Source: Cyanobacteria bacterium M_surface_10_m2_119 | Lineage (GTDB): Bacteria; Cyanobacteriota; Cyanobacteriia; PCC-6307; Cyanobiaceae | Length of the DNA stretch: 64,000 nucleotides | Direction: 5' to 3' | NCBI GenBank assembly: GCA_016882525.1 | Contig: VGPU01000003.1 | Span: forward strand, 1 to 64,000 | Shown here: positions 33,554 through 46,800 of the stretch, one piece after another | Position numbering within the stretch: the stretch's first letter is position 1 | Layout: each line of letters opens with the position of its first letter | The notes under the pieces: model-generated | Told to the model about the DNA's origin: nothing | Seen by the model: only the letters and a program-made list of their open reading frames with translations | Databases searched by the model: none | Translations under genes and position numbers: made by a program

Positions 33554-34651
33554 TCAGCGCCTGTCCAGGATCGCCGCCCAGCGCGCTTCGCCATCGCGGA
33601 TGGCCCGCTCCGCCTGACTGCACAGCTGCAGGCGCACGGCGATGCGCTCCAGCCGGGCGCTGTTGGCCGTGTTCACGGCGGGATCGTTCAGGTGCCGATT
33701 GAGCTGCAGCCAGCTGGAGGGCAGCACCAGCCCCTGGGACGGTGGTGGTGGCAGGCCTGGGCCCTGTCGGTGGCCGGGGGGCTGCTCGCCGGCAGCGGGA
33801 CCGCGGATCGCCCGCTCCCAGTGCTGCAGTTGGTCGGCCATGGCACCGAGCAGATCGGCCTCGGCTCGGTGCAGCCTGGCCAGCTGGGGCAGGGGCTGGG
33901 GACTCAGGGCGGCCCGCTCCATGGCCCGCACCAGGGTCACCAGCCGTGAGGCGGTGCCATCCAGGCTGGCCAGCAGCAGGGCCGCCGGATGGCGCTCGGG
34001 ATTGGTGCCGAGCTCCTGCAGCAGGTTGGGCCGCAGGCCCCGCATCGCCTGCAGCCGGTTGCGCAGGGTGGGGTAGTGGCTGGAGCGCCGAGCCGGTCCA
34101 GCCAGCGCAGACCCGGTATCGGCCTCCTCCAGCCCCTGCCGCAGGTCGCGCAACACCAGCTGCAGTTGGCTCAGCAGATTGGCGTAGCTGGCCAGGATCT
34201 GCTCGAGGCTGCGGGCAGGCCAGAACAGCCGCAGGCTCAGCAGGGTGAGCAGCACGCCGAAGGCGGTCCAGAAGAAGCGCAACGGCAGCCAGCTGGCCAG
34301 GCTGCCCTCGTGCACCAGCCAGCCCATCACGATGATCATGCCGCCCACCTTGTAGCCCACCTTCAGCTGCAGCAGGCCCCCCAGCAGGCGCAGGCTGCCC
34401 AGGGTGATGGCGAGGCCGACGGGCAGGGGCAGGTCCTTCAGCCCCCCGTAGCCCACCAGCAGCAGCAGGGCCCCGAGCACGCTGCCGTAGAGGCGCTGCC
34501 GACCGAGTTCGATCGCGCCACCGTAGGTGCCGGTTGAGACCGAAAGCACGGCCAGGGCGGCGTACTGGCTGTCCAATACCCCGGAGAGGCTGGCGAAGGC
34601 ATTGGCCAGGCCGGTGGTGACGGCGGTGCGCAGGGCAGGGCGGTTGATCAC
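33554..34651 (-). CDS. FUSC-family transporter, C-terminal-type half (copy B)
   Basis: 365 residues; GTG start overlaps the stop of the N-half gene (GTGA). Six membrane helices span ~8-160 (LANAFASLSGVLDSQYAALAVLSVSTGTYGG ... FFWTAFGVLLTLLSLRLFWPAR), then a helical cytoplasmic domain with a Pro/Gly-rich loop (AGEQPPGHRQGPGLPPPPSQG). Paralogous to copy A at 29449-30492. With the preceding gene it would make a complete two-module FUSC exporter as a heteromer. It is intact. The TolC-like gene lies downstream in the same direction. Confidence 0.85.
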   Translation of the reverse strand: MINRPALRTAVTTGLANAFASLSGVLDSQYAALAVLSVSTGTYGGAIELGRQRLYGSVLGALLLLVGYGGLKDLPLPVGLAITLGSLRLLGGLLQLKVGYKVGGMIIVMGWLVHEGSLASWLPLRFFWTAFGVLLTLLSLRLFWPARSLEQILASYANLLSQLQLVLRDLRQGLEEADTGSALAGPARRSSHYPTLRNRLQAMRGLRPNLLQELGTNPERHPAALLLASLDGTASRLVTLVRAMERAALSPQPLPQLARLHRAEADLLGAMADQLQHWERAIRGPAAGEQPPGHRQGPGLPPPPSQGLVLPSSWLQLNRHLNDPAVNTANSARLERIAVRLQLCSQAERAIRDGEARWAAILDRR

Positions 34652-35619
34652 GGCAGGCGGCTCCGCCCCAGCCCCCCCAGGCAGGCATGCAGGGGCCTCC
34701 ACTCCTCCGCCATGGCCAGCAGGGGCAGCAGGGGCAGCTGCTGGCTGGCGGCCAGCTGGCACCACAGCTGCGGTTGCCGCGGTGGCGTGGGCTGTGGATC
34801 ATTCCCCATCAGCTGCTGTCCAAGCCCCAGCACCGCCCGGCGCAGGGGCTCTGCCCCCTGGACCTGGCGTTCCGGCAGGTCGGCCAGCAGCCGTTCCCAG
34901 GCCACCCAGTGGAAGTGGGTGAGCTGCCACAGCCGCAGGCGCTGCTCCCAGTGATGCCGCTTGAGCACCTGGCGGCGGGGGCCGGCCCGTTCCTGGCCCA
35001 GCAGCTGCTCCAGTCGCTGCAGATCGCTGGTCAGGGGGGCGGGATCCAGGCTCCGGGGCCGGGCGTGCCCCCGCTCCAGCCAATCGCTGTAGCGCTGCAG
35101 CTGGGCGCTGAGCTGCCGGCGCAGCCGGCCCTCCGCCTGCTCCATCTCGCCCACCGCATTGCGCGGCCAGAACAGCAGCCCCACCACGATCGCCACCAGG
35201 CAGCCCACCGCCGTGTCAAGGGCGCGGTTGAACACATACGTCCAGTTCAGGGCGACGTGGCTGGGGATCATCAGGAACATGATGCTGGTGATCCCCGCCG
35301 TGCCCAGGGCGCTCTGCCAGCCGAGCAGCTGCAGGGCCGGCACCATCACCACCAGGGACACCAGCACCCCCGCCCAGCCGCTCAGCACGGTGTGCACCAG
35401 GAAGGTGATCAGTCCCCCGAGCACGGTGCCCATCACCCTGCCCGTGGCTGCCTGCAGGGTGTGGTCGTCGTTGTCATCGACGACCATCACCACCGCCAGC
35501 AGCGGGTACCAGAGAAATTCGATCCGCTGGAAGTGAACGGCGATCGCTGCGGTGACCAGGGTCGCCACCGCCAGCTTCAGGCTGTTGCGCATCAGTGCGG
35601 GGTCGAGGCGGGAAGGCAC
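34648..35619 (-). CDS. FUSC-family transporter, N-terminal-type half (copy B)
   Basis: 323 residues, ATG 35619. Membrane helices cover ~12-160: LKLAVATLVTAAIAVHF, FLWYPLLAVVMVVDDND, GTVLGGLITFLVHTVLSGW, then ALDTAVGCLVAIVVGLLFWPR as the last helix. The remaining ~160 residues are cytoplasmic and helical. It is the intact counterpart of the amber-interrupted gene at 30489-31502: both share the VVxxNDxxxLxxxxG motif after helix 2 and the FWPR helix end. Start/stop overlap with the C-half gene implies a 1:1 complex. It lies 57 bases downstream of the LCP gene. Confidence 0.85.
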   Translation of the reverse strand: MPSRLDPALMRNSLKLAVATLVTAAIAVHFQRIEFLWYPLLAVVMVVDDNDDHTLQAATGRVMGTVLGGLITFLVHTVLSGWAGVLVSLVVMVPALQLLGWQSALGTAGITSIMFLMIPSHVALNWTYVFNRALDTAVGCLVAIVVGLLFWPRNAVGEMEQAEGRLRRQLSAQLQRYSDWLERGHARPRSLDPAPLTSDLQRLEQLLGQERAGPRRQVLKRHHWEQRLRLWQLTHFHWVAWERLLADLPERQVQGAEPLRRAVLGLGQQLMGNDPQPTPPRQPQLWCQLAASQQLPLLPLLAMAEEWRPLHACLGGLGRSRLP

Positions 35620-35676
35620 GGGCCCGGTCCTGTCGGCAGGGGATGAGGCTTCAGCGGGGGATGTCGCTGGCGGAAT

Positions 35677-36591
35677 TCAGTAGACGTAGCGGCCGTCGAC
35701 GCCATCCTCGCCGGAGCTCAGGGATCCCTCGTCGGGCCAGTCTGTTGCCCAGTAACTGATGCCATCGAGGTCAAACGGACGCCCCCCCAGGCGCTCGACA
35801 TTGAGCCGGGTGCTGCCCATCGCGGTGATCAGACCACCCAGTTCCATCGGCCCCAGGTCGGTCTGCACGTCCTTGCCTGCCATGGAGAGCAGCATCGGCA
35901 GGCGGACGAGCTGTTCCGGGCGGGTGAGCTTCTGGAACAGGGCCTTGAGCGCCAGTTGCTGGCGCTCGATCCGACCGATGTCGCCCATCTCATCGTGGCG
36001 AAAGCGCAGGAAACCCTCCAGATCGCGCCCCTTGAGGGTCTGCACCCCAGGTTGCAGATCAATGTTCAGCCCCTGGCTGTTGTCGACGTAGACCATGCGC
36101 TTGGGCACATCCACCTCAATGCCGCCGAGGGCGTCAGCCAGGCGACGGATAGCGGCCAGGTTCACGATCACGTGGTGGCTGATCGGGCGCCCCAGCTTGC
36201 GGGAGAGTTCCCGCTTGGCCAGGTCGGTGCCGCCGATCGGATAGAGGGCATTCACCTTGTGCGGTCCGTAGCCCTCGGCCTCGATGTAGGTGTCGCGGGG
36301 GATCTGGATGATCCGGGTGGTGCTCCCTTCCACCCGCAGGCTGGCGATCACATCGGTGAGGCCGCCGGATTCGTCGGTGCCGAGGAGCAGGATGTCCTGA
36401 TCGCCCACCCGGCTCCAGGCGGCGAAGGGATTGGTGATGCGGGGGTTGCTGGTGAGGTCAGCCGAGCTGAGCCAGTTGGCCAGGGGAACGGACAGCAGGA
36501 TGCCCCCGCCCAGGCCGAGGGCGATCGCCACCAGCACCGGACCGCGCTGAGTCCGATGCCGGGGCCTTTGGGACGCAGGGGTCTTCATCAT
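35677..36591 (-). CDS. LytR-CpsA-Psr (LCP) family protein
   Basis: 304 residues from ATG 36591 (a second ATG follows). One N-terminal membrane helix (GPVLVAIALGLGGGILLSVPLANWL) and an extracytoplasmic LCP domain: DILLLGTDESGGLTDVIASLRVE, IIQIPRDTYIEAEGYGPHKVNALY, LGGIEVDVPKRMVYVD, LKGRDLEGFLRFRHDEMGDIGRIERQQ. The Arg and Asp residues that bind the pyrophosphate of the lipid-linked donor are kept. LCP enzymes transfer glycopolymers from polyprenyl phosphate to the cell wall, so the adjacent MsbA-like exporter fits an envelope glycan or lipid theme. Confidence 0.9.
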   Translation of the reverse strand: MMKTPASQRPRHRTQRGPVLVAIALGLGGGILLSVPLANWLSSADLTSNPRITNPFAAWSRVGDQDILLLGTDESGGLTDVIASLRVEGSTTRIIQIPRDTYIEAEGYGPHKVNALYPIGGTDLAKRELSRKLGRPISHHVIVNLAAIRRLADALGGIEVDVPKRMVYVDNSQGLNIDLQPGVQTLKGRDLEGFLRFRHDEMGDIGRIERQQLALKALFQKLTRPEQLVRLPMLLSMAGKDVQTDLGPMELGGLITAMGSTRLNVERLGGRPFDLDGISYWATDWPDEGSLSSGEDGVDGRYVY

Positions 36592-36626
36592 CTCAACGCT
36601 ATTGCACCGCAATGGCGATGCCTTGT

Positions 36627-38429
<1,803 letters not shown>

Positions 38430-38527
38430 CGACAGTGCAGCTGTGGCGAATGGTGAAGCTTGCCGCAGGGGCGTGCCGGTGCCTGCCGGCGGGCATAGAC
38501 CGGAGGTGTCCCCGAGGAGGAGGTGCC

Positions 38528-38743
38528 ATGACCCGCACCCGCGCCTTCCATCGCTTCCAACGCTGGACCGCTCGCCTGCGTCGGCGTCATCTGCGCGCCT
38601 GGCTGCCCGAGCCCCGCGAAACCGAGCCCGTCATCCACGGCCGCGCCGCCGATCTGCGCCAGCGGGCCAAGGTCTGGGGCGAACTGCGTGATCTCGATTG
38701 GCTGGGTGATGCCAATCAGGTGCAGGAGCAGCCGCTGTTCTGA
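38528..38743 (+). CDS. Small Arg-rich protein of unknown function
   Basis: 71 residues from ATG 38528, preceded by an excellent ribosome-binding site (GAGGAGG, 7-8 bases upstream), better than most genes in the window. The product is very basic in its first half ([29 protein letters not shown]) and acidic in the second ([20 protein letters not shown]). No membrane segment or known domain is visible. A hairpin follows at 38764. The strong RBS and terminator-like end support a real, separately expressed gene. Confidence 0.7.
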   Translation: MTRTRAFHRFQRWTARLRRRHLRAWLPEPRETEPVIHGRAADLRQRAKVWGELRDLDWLGDANQVQEQPLF

Positions 38744-38763
38744 TCGACACGCTTCCACCAGAA

Positions 38764-38795
38764 AGCCCCCTCAGGATCGACTCCCGGGGGGCTTG
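38764..38795. terminator. Likely bidirectional terminator hairpin
   Basis: AAGCCCCC at 38764-38771 pairs with GGGGGCTT at the right end (38788-38795). It lies between the converging small Arg-rich gene (ends 38743) and the RRM gene (ends 38922). On the minus strand GGGGGCTTTCT gives a short T-run, and on the plus strand almost none, so it may act better for the RRM transcript. Confidence 0.6.
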
Positions 38796-38921
38796 GAGAG
38801 GTGGAGAGGCCGGAAGAGGATGCACCGGTCCCGTGATGCAGGAGCCGGTGCCGCCTCACTGGCGATCTGGATCTCCGGATCGCTCAGGGGCAGATGGGTC
38901 GCCCCACCACCGGACGAGCGA

Positions 38922-39290
38922 TCACCAGCGGTTGCCGCCGCCACCACCGCCGTAGCCACCGCCGCCGCCGCCATAGCCGCCGCCGCGGTTACCGCCGCCG
39001 CCGCCGTAGCCACCGCGGCCGCCGCCGCCACCGCCACCGCCGCCACCTTCACGAGGGGTGGCCTTGTTGACGCGGATCATGCGGCCCATCCACTCGACGT
39101 CCTGGAGGTCGTCGATGGCCTTCTGTTCAGCGGCGTCGTCGCTGAGCTCGACAAAGGCGAAGCCGCGCTTACGGCCGGTCTCGCGGTCGAGGGGGAGGCT
39201 GCACTGACGGACTTCGCCGTACTGGCCAAAGAGATCAAGCAGATCCTCGCGCTCGGCCTGGAACGAGAGGTTGCCAACGTAAATGGTCAT
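38922..39290 (-). CDS. Glycine-rich RNA-binding protein with one RRM (cyanobacterial Rbp)
   Basis: 122 residues. RRM at 1-78 with RNP2 IYVGNL and RNP1 RGFAFVEL, exactly the cyanobacterial Rbp arrangement (REDLLDLFGQYGEV, MGRMIRVNKATPRE). The last ~40 residues are almost only Gly with scattered Arg/Tyr (YGGGGGNRGGGY). Such proteins are cold-induced in filamentous species and can localise photosystem mRNAs to the thylakoid. A 278-base non-coding stretch lies upstream, consistent with a long 5' leader, and a DEAD-box helicase gene is nearby. Confidence 0.95.
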   Translation of the reverse strand: MTIYVGNLSFQAEREDLLDLFGQYGEVRQCSLPLDRETGRKRGFAFVELSDDAAEQKAIDDLQDVEWMGRMIRVNKATPREGGGGGGGGGGRGGYGGGGGNRGGGYGGGGGGYGGGGGGNRW

Positions 39291-39568
39291 TAATGAAGCA
39301 AAACCTGGAACTGGTTCGTCGCGATTCGTCTGATGCCTGGGTTCCTAGGGATTGCCGATGGGAGCTGGTTGTCAGTTGGTGCTGAGCGCCAGTGGGTCCT
39401 GAGCGAGCCGAAGGGATCCTGAACGCCGTTGAATCAACTCACACCTTACGACGTGGGCGGCTTCTTCATGGAGAACCTTGAACCGGACCTGAAGAGACCC
39501 TGTAGACGGGGCCGTGATCCCCGGTAGTGTCCCATTGTCAGCAAACCCTGATCCATCGCCATCCCGTG
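39291..39568. other. 278-base non-coding gap, probable 5' leader and promoters
   Basis: Separates the RRM gene (minus strand) from a small plus-strand gene, so both promoters should be here. Two similar stretches, GGTCCTGAGCG (39394-39404 region) and GGATCCTGAACG (39414-39425 region), form an imperfect direct repeat. No clear -10/-35 pair or T-run hairpin was found. It is the largest gap in the window and a plausible place for a long regulatory leader of the RRM transcript. Confidence 0.4.
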
Positions 39569-39769
39569 ATGACGGCCCCTGTCCCCTGGAGCCTCGCCTG
39601 GAGCGAGGACGGTGAACTGGCTCCCCAGGATCGCTTCGATCTGCTGCAGAGCCTGGTGCAGAGCGAGACCCACGATGTGCAGGCCTCGCTGGTGGTGGCC
39701 GTCGAGGCCATGGCGCTTGCCGAGATCAGTGCCATCGCCCTGGGCGATGTCACCGGTCTCTGTGCGTGA
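39569..39769 (+). CDS. Small conserved-looking protein of unknown function
   Basis: 66 residues from ATG 39569. Acidic helical sequence: WSLAWSEDGELAPQDRFDLLQSLVQSETHDVQ, then ASLVVAVEAMALAEISAIALGD. No membrane helix or known domain. It ends with a TGA directly abutting the stop codon of the convergent DEAD-box gene. Composition is that of a real globular peptide and the opposite frames give no alternative. Function unknown. Confidence 0.6.
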   Translation: MTAPVPWSLAWSEDGELAPQDRFDLLQSLVQSETHDVQASLVVAVEAMALAEISAIALGDVTGLCA

Positions 39770-41653
<1,884 letters not shown>

Positions 41654-41731
41654 ATTGAGCCTGCTCAGGCCAGGGCCTGTGGATGTCCTTCAACGCAGGC
41701 CGGCAGAGACGGTGACATCCAGAAAACCTGG

Positions 41732-41756
41732 AAGACCAGACAAACCTGATGGTCTT
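41732..41756. repeat. Inverted repeat in the leader of the DEAD-box gene
   Basis: AAGACCA at 41732-41738 and TGGTCTT at 41750-41756, 11-base loop, in the 150-base AT-richer gap between the cupin and helicase genes (both minus strand). A smaller palindrome CCAGAAAACCTGG sits beside it at 41719-41731. It may be a weak terminator for the cupin/rec operon or a structured leader of the helicase mRNA. Confidence 0.45.
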
Positions 41757-41803
41757 GCAACCCTATGAACTGCCCTGCCCTTGAAAAAGGCTGAAACAAA
41801 ACT

Positions 41804-42169
41804 CTAGCATTGCTCTAGTCGGCCGTAATCGTCGGCCAGCCGCTCGATATCGCTCTCGTCAAGCAGATCTCCGCGCTGGACCTCCACGATCACCAGCGCG
41901 CAATCGCTTGCACTGGCCCGGTGCACGGCCCCCACGGGGATGAACAGCTGGGTGCCCGCGGCGGCATCGGTGAGCTGGCCCTCGCATTCGAGCTGGCCTT
42001 GGCCGGCCACCACCACCCAGTGTTCGCACCGGTGCCGGTGGCGTTGGCGGCTGATGCGCTGGCCGGCGTGCAGGCAGAGGCGCTTCACCCGGTAGCCAGG
42101 CCCCTCCCCCAGGGTTTCAAACCAGCCCCAGGGCCGATGCTCCACGGAGCGGCATGCGCGGGTGCGCAC
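41804..42169 (-). CDS. Cupin protein, mannose-6-phosphate isomerase type II-like
   Basis: 121 residues. One cupin barrel: RPWGWFETLGEGPGYRVKRLCLHAGQRISRQRHRHRCEHWVVVAGQGQLECEG with the metal ligands HRHRCEHW, then LFIPVGAVHRASASD. This matches the C-terminal isomerase domain of GDP-mannose pyrophosphorylase/PMI enzymes, standing alone. It would interconvert mannose-6-phosphate and fructose-6-phosphate or only bind a sugar phosphate. It lies 6 bases after recD and is probably the last gene of that operon. Confidence 0.85.
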   Translation of the reverse strand: MRTRACRSVEHRPWGWFETLGEGPGYRVKRLCLHAGQRISRQRHRHRCEHWVVVAGQGQLECEGQLTDAAAGTQLFIPVGAVHRASASDCALVIVEVQRGDLLDESDIERLADDYGRLEQC

Positions 42170-42175
42170 CGGACC

Positions 42176-43894
42176 CTAGGCAGGAAGAGGGGCTGTGTAC
42201 AGGCGGGCCCTGCGGCGGGCCCGGGTGAGGCCGGTGTAGAGCAGGCGGGCATCGAGATGGCGGCCGCTGGGGAGCAACAGCAGCACCTCGCCGTACTGGC
42301 TGCCCTGGGCCTTGTGCACGGTGAGGGCGAGGGCGGGTTCAGCGGCCGCCAGCCGGGTCGGATGCAGCAGCCGGCCACCGGGGAACAGCACCAGACGCCC
42401 GTCGTCCGGGCCCGCCACCAGCACGCCGATGTCTCCATTGGCCAGCTCCTGCTCGGGGAGGTTGCGGCGGTTGAGCACGGGCGTGCCGATCGGCCAGCGC
42501 TGCATCGGTCCTGCGTGCGCCTCCCCCAGCAGCGCCCGCTGCACCCCCTCCACCCCCCAGGGTCCCTGGCGGACCGGGCTGAGCAGGATCAGCCGCTCCA
42601 GTTCCGCCAGCAGGGCCACGGCCGCCGGGGCACCTGCGGGGCTGGCCTGCGGGTCGAGCACCCCGAGGGCTGCCGCCAGCTCCCCCAGGCGCTGCTGGTG
42701 CTCGCGCAGGCGCGCCAGGGCATCGACCGGGGGGGTGGCAGCCGGGGCTTCCTGCCACGTGACGTTGTCGTTGGGGCGGAGTTGCTCCAGCCGGGGGTGC
42801 AGGGCCTGCAGCAATTCGCCCCCCGGTTCGGCCTGAGTGCGCATGGCGCTGGCCAGGGTGGCGATGGCGCCATCGTTCCGATAGGCGGTGCGCAGCTCCA
42901 CCGCCGCCGGCCCCAGGTCCGCCAGCGTCTCCGGTCGGCACAGCTCCAGCAGCACCGCCCCCGGGCCCACCGGTGGCAGCTGGTTGGGGTCTCCGACCAG
43001 CAACAGGCGAGCGTGTTGGGGCAGGGCTGCCAGCAGGGCCTGCATCAAGGGCAGATCCACCATTGACACCTCATCGACCACGAGCAGATCGAGTTCCAGC
43101 TCCCGGCCTGGTCGGCGCCCGAATCCCGCGCCGTCGGCCCGGGATTCCAGCAGCCGGTGGAGGGTGCCGCAGGGCAGGGTGGCGAGGCGCTCGGCCAGGT
43201 CGGCCTGCAGGGCCGGCGCCCCCGCCGCCACGGCCGCCCCAAGCCTGGCGGCGGCCTTGCCGGTGGGCGCCGCCAGCTGCAGGCGCAGCCTGGGTTGCAG
43301 CCGCAGCGCCGCCGCCAGCATCTGCACCACGGTGGAGGTCTTGCCGGTGCCGGGCCCGCCGCTGAGCAGCACCAGCTGATGCTCCAGCAGGGCCTGCACG
43401 GCCGCGCTCTGCTGCGCGTCCAGGCCGGCGGCGCTCGCTTGGTCGCGGGCCTGCCGCCGTTGGTCGGCGGAGGGGGCCGGTGCCACGCCCTTCCGGCCCC
43501 GCTCGATCAGCCCGGCGATGCAGTGGCTCAGCTGCTGGTGCCAGCGGCGCCAGCGCAACCAGCGACCGGCCCGCACCACGGGCGCCTCGGGCTGATTCTC
43601 CAGTGCGTTCGCATCGACCAGCCAGCCGCAGGCCTCCAGCGCAGCCAGTTGGGCGGCGGGCCAGCCGGGGGCCGCACGGCTGGAGGCCTCGCTGCCCCCG
43701 TCTGCCTGCGGCTCCAGCTCCGGTGGTGCTGGTCCCTCCAGATCGAGGCCCAGCTCTCCGCGCTCCAGGGCGGCCGCCAGGGCGGAGACCACCTGCCGCA
43801 GGGCGAGCTGCTCTGCTGGATCGAGCCGGGTTCTGCCGGGGGCCGGCAACAGGCGCAGAAGGCTGTCGAGCAGGGTCGGGGCCAGGCTGCTCAT
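42176..43894 (-). CDS. recD: Exodeoxyribonuclease V alpha subunit RecD
   Basis: 572 residues from an ATG overlapping the recB stop (ATGA). SF1 helicase motifs: LLSGGPGTGKTSTVVQMLAAAL (Walker A), APTGKAAARLG, LLVVDEVSMVDLPLM (Walker B), LLVGDPNQLPPVGPGAVL and near the end LTVHKAQGSQYGEVLLLLP. It is the fast 5'-3' motor of RecBCD. The N-terminal RecB-binding domain is short, about 130 residues. Stop is TAG. Genes are in the order recC-recB-recD on the minus strand. Confidence 0.93.
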   Translation of the reverse strand: MSSLAPTLLDSLLRLLPAPGRTRLDPAEQLALRQVVSALAAALERGELGLDLEGPAPPELEPQADGGSEASSRAAPGWPAAQLAALEACGWLVDANALENQPEAPVVRAGRWLRWRRWHQQLSHCIAGLIERGRKGVAPAPSADQRRQARDQASAAGLDAQQSAAVQALLEHQLVLLSGGPGTGKTSTVVQMLAAALRLQPRLRLQLAAPTGKAAARLGAAVAAGAPALQADLAERLATLPCGTLHRLLESRADGAGFGRRPGRELELDLLVVDEVSMVDLPLMQALLAALPQHARLLLVGDPNQLPPVGPGAVLLELCRPETLADLGPAAVELRTAYRNDGAIATLASAMRTQAEPGGELLQALHPRLEQLRPNDNVTWQEAPAATPPVDALARLREHQQRLGELAAALGVLDPQASPAGAPAAVALLAELERLILLSPVRQGPWGVEGVQRALLGEAHAGPMQRWPIGTPVLNRRNLPEQELANGDIGVLVAGPDDGRLVLFPGGRLLHPTRLAAAEPALALTVHKAQGSQYGEVLLLLPSGRHLDARLLYTGLTRARRRARLYTAPLPA

Positions 43895-46800
43895 GGTTGC
43901 CCCTCCCGCAGCAGCGCATCGAGGGCGAGCAGCCGCGCCAGCGGCGGCCGCTCCACCAGCACGCCGGGGACGCCGCTGCGGGGGTCGCCCGCCAGGGGCC
44001 CCGGAACTCCGCGGAGGAACACATAGGCGTAGCCCCCCAGATCGCGTTCGGGGCTGTAGCCGGGCAGGCGCCAGCGCAGGTAGCGGTGCAGGGCCACCAG
44101 GTAGAGGTGGGCTTGCAGTGGGTAGTGATTGGCCGCCATGAGCGTCTCCATGGCCTCGGCGCCGTAGTCGCCTGGACCGCAGCGCAGGGTTGTGCCTTGG
44201 GCGTCGCGCTGGCCCAGGAAGTTGCTCTTCCAGTCGGCCACCCACCAGCGCTCGCCGCAGCGGAACACCAGATCGATCGAGCCGGTGAGAAACCCGCGGC
44301 TCGCCACGTTCAGCCCCAGGAGTTGGCGGCCATACGCGCTGCTGAAACGGCCGCCGGGGTGCCGGTGGAACACCTCCACCAGGCCGCTGCTGCGCACCAC
44401 ACGACCGGGGGGGATCGCCAGGGGCAGGTCGAAGGCCATCTCATTGAGCCAGCTTCCCGGCTCCAGATCGGCCAGCCGCAGGTCCCCCAGGTCTCCTCCG
44501 AGGGGGGTCTGCACCAGCTGCTCCAGCGCTGTGATCACGCCCTCTGCCAGATCGGCGGGCAGGCCGGCCCGGTCGAGCTCCCGGTTCACCACCGTCCGGG
44601 CTCCCTCCAGCGCGCCATGGGCCAGGCAGGGGTAGTCGATCTGCTCCAGCATGCGGTGCAGGGCATCCCCCGGGCCGGCGCCCCGTGGGAACTGGGCCAG
44701 GGGGCCGAGGGCGGGCCAGGTGTCCGGAGCCTGATCGGTGGCCGGATCACGCTGCTGTTCCCGCAGCTGTTCCTTCAGCTCGGGTTTGCGGCCTCCCTCG
44801 CCATCGTCGGGGTCCTCGCCATCGCGGCTCAGGGCATCGCTGTCGCGGCCATCATCCCGAGCCTCCGGCGGCAGGGCGGCGGCGCCATGGGTCCAGGCGG
44901 AGTAGCTGGCCCGGCCCCAGCGGCTGTCGAGGTTGCGCTGGGGGCGCGGGCCCAGTGCCAGCCCACCGCGCGGGGGATCCGGAAGCCAGCGCTCGCGCGC
45001 GGGTGGATGGGCGGCGGGATCGATTCGCTGCAGCGGCAGCTCGCGCAGCGTGTCCCCTTCGCCATCCACCAGCCAGGGGCTGAGGGGGTTGCCCGTTTCG
45101 ACCTGATCGCCGCCGGCCCATCCCAGCACCAGCAGGTGACGGGCCCGGGTGCAGGCCACATAGGCCTTGCGTTCGGCCTCCTGCCGTTCAGCTTCAGCGT
45201 GCTGGAGGGCGGCGTCCCGGCCGGAGCCCCAGTGGGGGTTGAGGTGCAGATCCAGGCGGGGGCGCAGGCTGCCGGGCGGCCGCCAGCGGCGACCCACCGA
45301 GGCGCTGCCGCCGCGGGTGCTGCGCTCGCCGCGCCACAGGGTGGGGCAGATCACCACCGGATATTCCAGCCCCTTGCTGCGGTGGATGGTCACCACGGCG
45401 ATCGCCGATTCGGCGGCGTCGCTGCGGCACCGGTGCGCATCGGGAATGTCCCTGTCCTCCTGCAGGCGCAGGTTGCGCAGCCAGTCGGCCGCGGCGGCCG
45501 TGCTCAGCCCCTGGCGGTGCATCTGCTCCTGCACCAGCTCCGCCGCCTGCTGCAGATCGGCCAGGGCGCGGCCGCGCAGGGCCAGGCGGGCCAGGGCGTC
45601 GCTGCCGAGCAGTTGCCCCACCACCGCCGTGAGCCCCTGCTGCGGCAGCCGTTCCCCCAGGCGAGCCAGGCTGTCTGCCAGCCCATCCCAGGTTTCAAGG
45701 GGGGCAGTCCGGATCCGCTCGGCGCTCCAGCCCATCAGGGTGGAGGCGGCCAGCAACCGTAGACGGCCGGGATCGCCGGGGGCGGCAAGGGCATCGAGCA
45801 GCCGCTGCAGGGCTCGGGCTCCTTCACTGGCAAAGACATCCCCCTGGTTCACCAGCCGGCTGGGCAGGCCGCGGCGCTCCAGGGCGACCCGCAGGGCCTC
45901 CGCCTCGCGGTGGGTGTTCACCAGCAGGCAGAGGTCCCCTGGCTCGAGCGGCCGCTGGCTGTCGCCTTTGCAGAGCTGCAGGTGGCGCTCCAGCAGGCTC
46001 TGGCAGAAGGCCGCCACCTGGCCCTCCAGCTGGGCCGGCTCCAGCTCCAGCAGCTGCAGCGGCAGCTCATCGGCTGCCAAGGTCAGGCACGCGCCACGAG
46101 CGCGGCACACCACCTCAGGCACCTCCAGCCGCGAGCGCACCAGGCCGGGCCGCATCAGCGCGTTCAAGCCGTCGATCAGGCCGGCGCTGGAGCGGCGGTT
46201 CTCCACCAGGCCGTAGCGGGCCGCGGCCTGGTCGGCGGCCTGGCGGTAGGTGGCCAGCTCGCCGCCGCGGAAGCGGTAGATCGCCTGCTTCGGGTCGCCC
46301 ACCATCACCAGCAGGTGGCGCGGCGGATCGCCGCCGAAGGCACCCTGCAGGATCCGCCACTGGATCGGGTCGGTGTCCTGGAATTCATCGATCAGGGCGG
46401 CCCGGTAGCGGCCAGAGACGGCCCGCAGGAGGGCGGTTTCGCCCTGGTCACCGGGGTCCAGCAGCTCCAGCAGTTGGCCATAGCCCATCTCGCCGCTGCG
46501 CTCCCGCCGGCGAGTCAGTTCCGCCCGGCCCCAGTGGGCGAAGTGCAGCAGCACAAGTTCCGCCGGCCCGTCCACCAGCGCGGCGATCGTCGCCAGCAGC
46601 TCGGCCTGGGGCAGGCGGGCGTCGTCGCCGTGGGCGGCGCTTTCCAGCTTCTGCACGGGGCCGGGGTGGAAGGACTCGCGGAGCTCCTTGCGCTCCAGCA
46701 GCTCCGCGTAGCCGGGCGGCTGCTCCAGGCCCGTCAGCCAGGCGTCCACGGCCTGAACCTTGTCCGGCTTGGGCTTGAGCCGGTAGGGGCGGTAGTCGTT

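Noticed and set aside
38935..39050. GGN-rich stretch as a simple-sequence repeat or mobile element scar
   Set aside because: It encodes the glycine-rich tail normal for cyanobacterial Rbp proteins.
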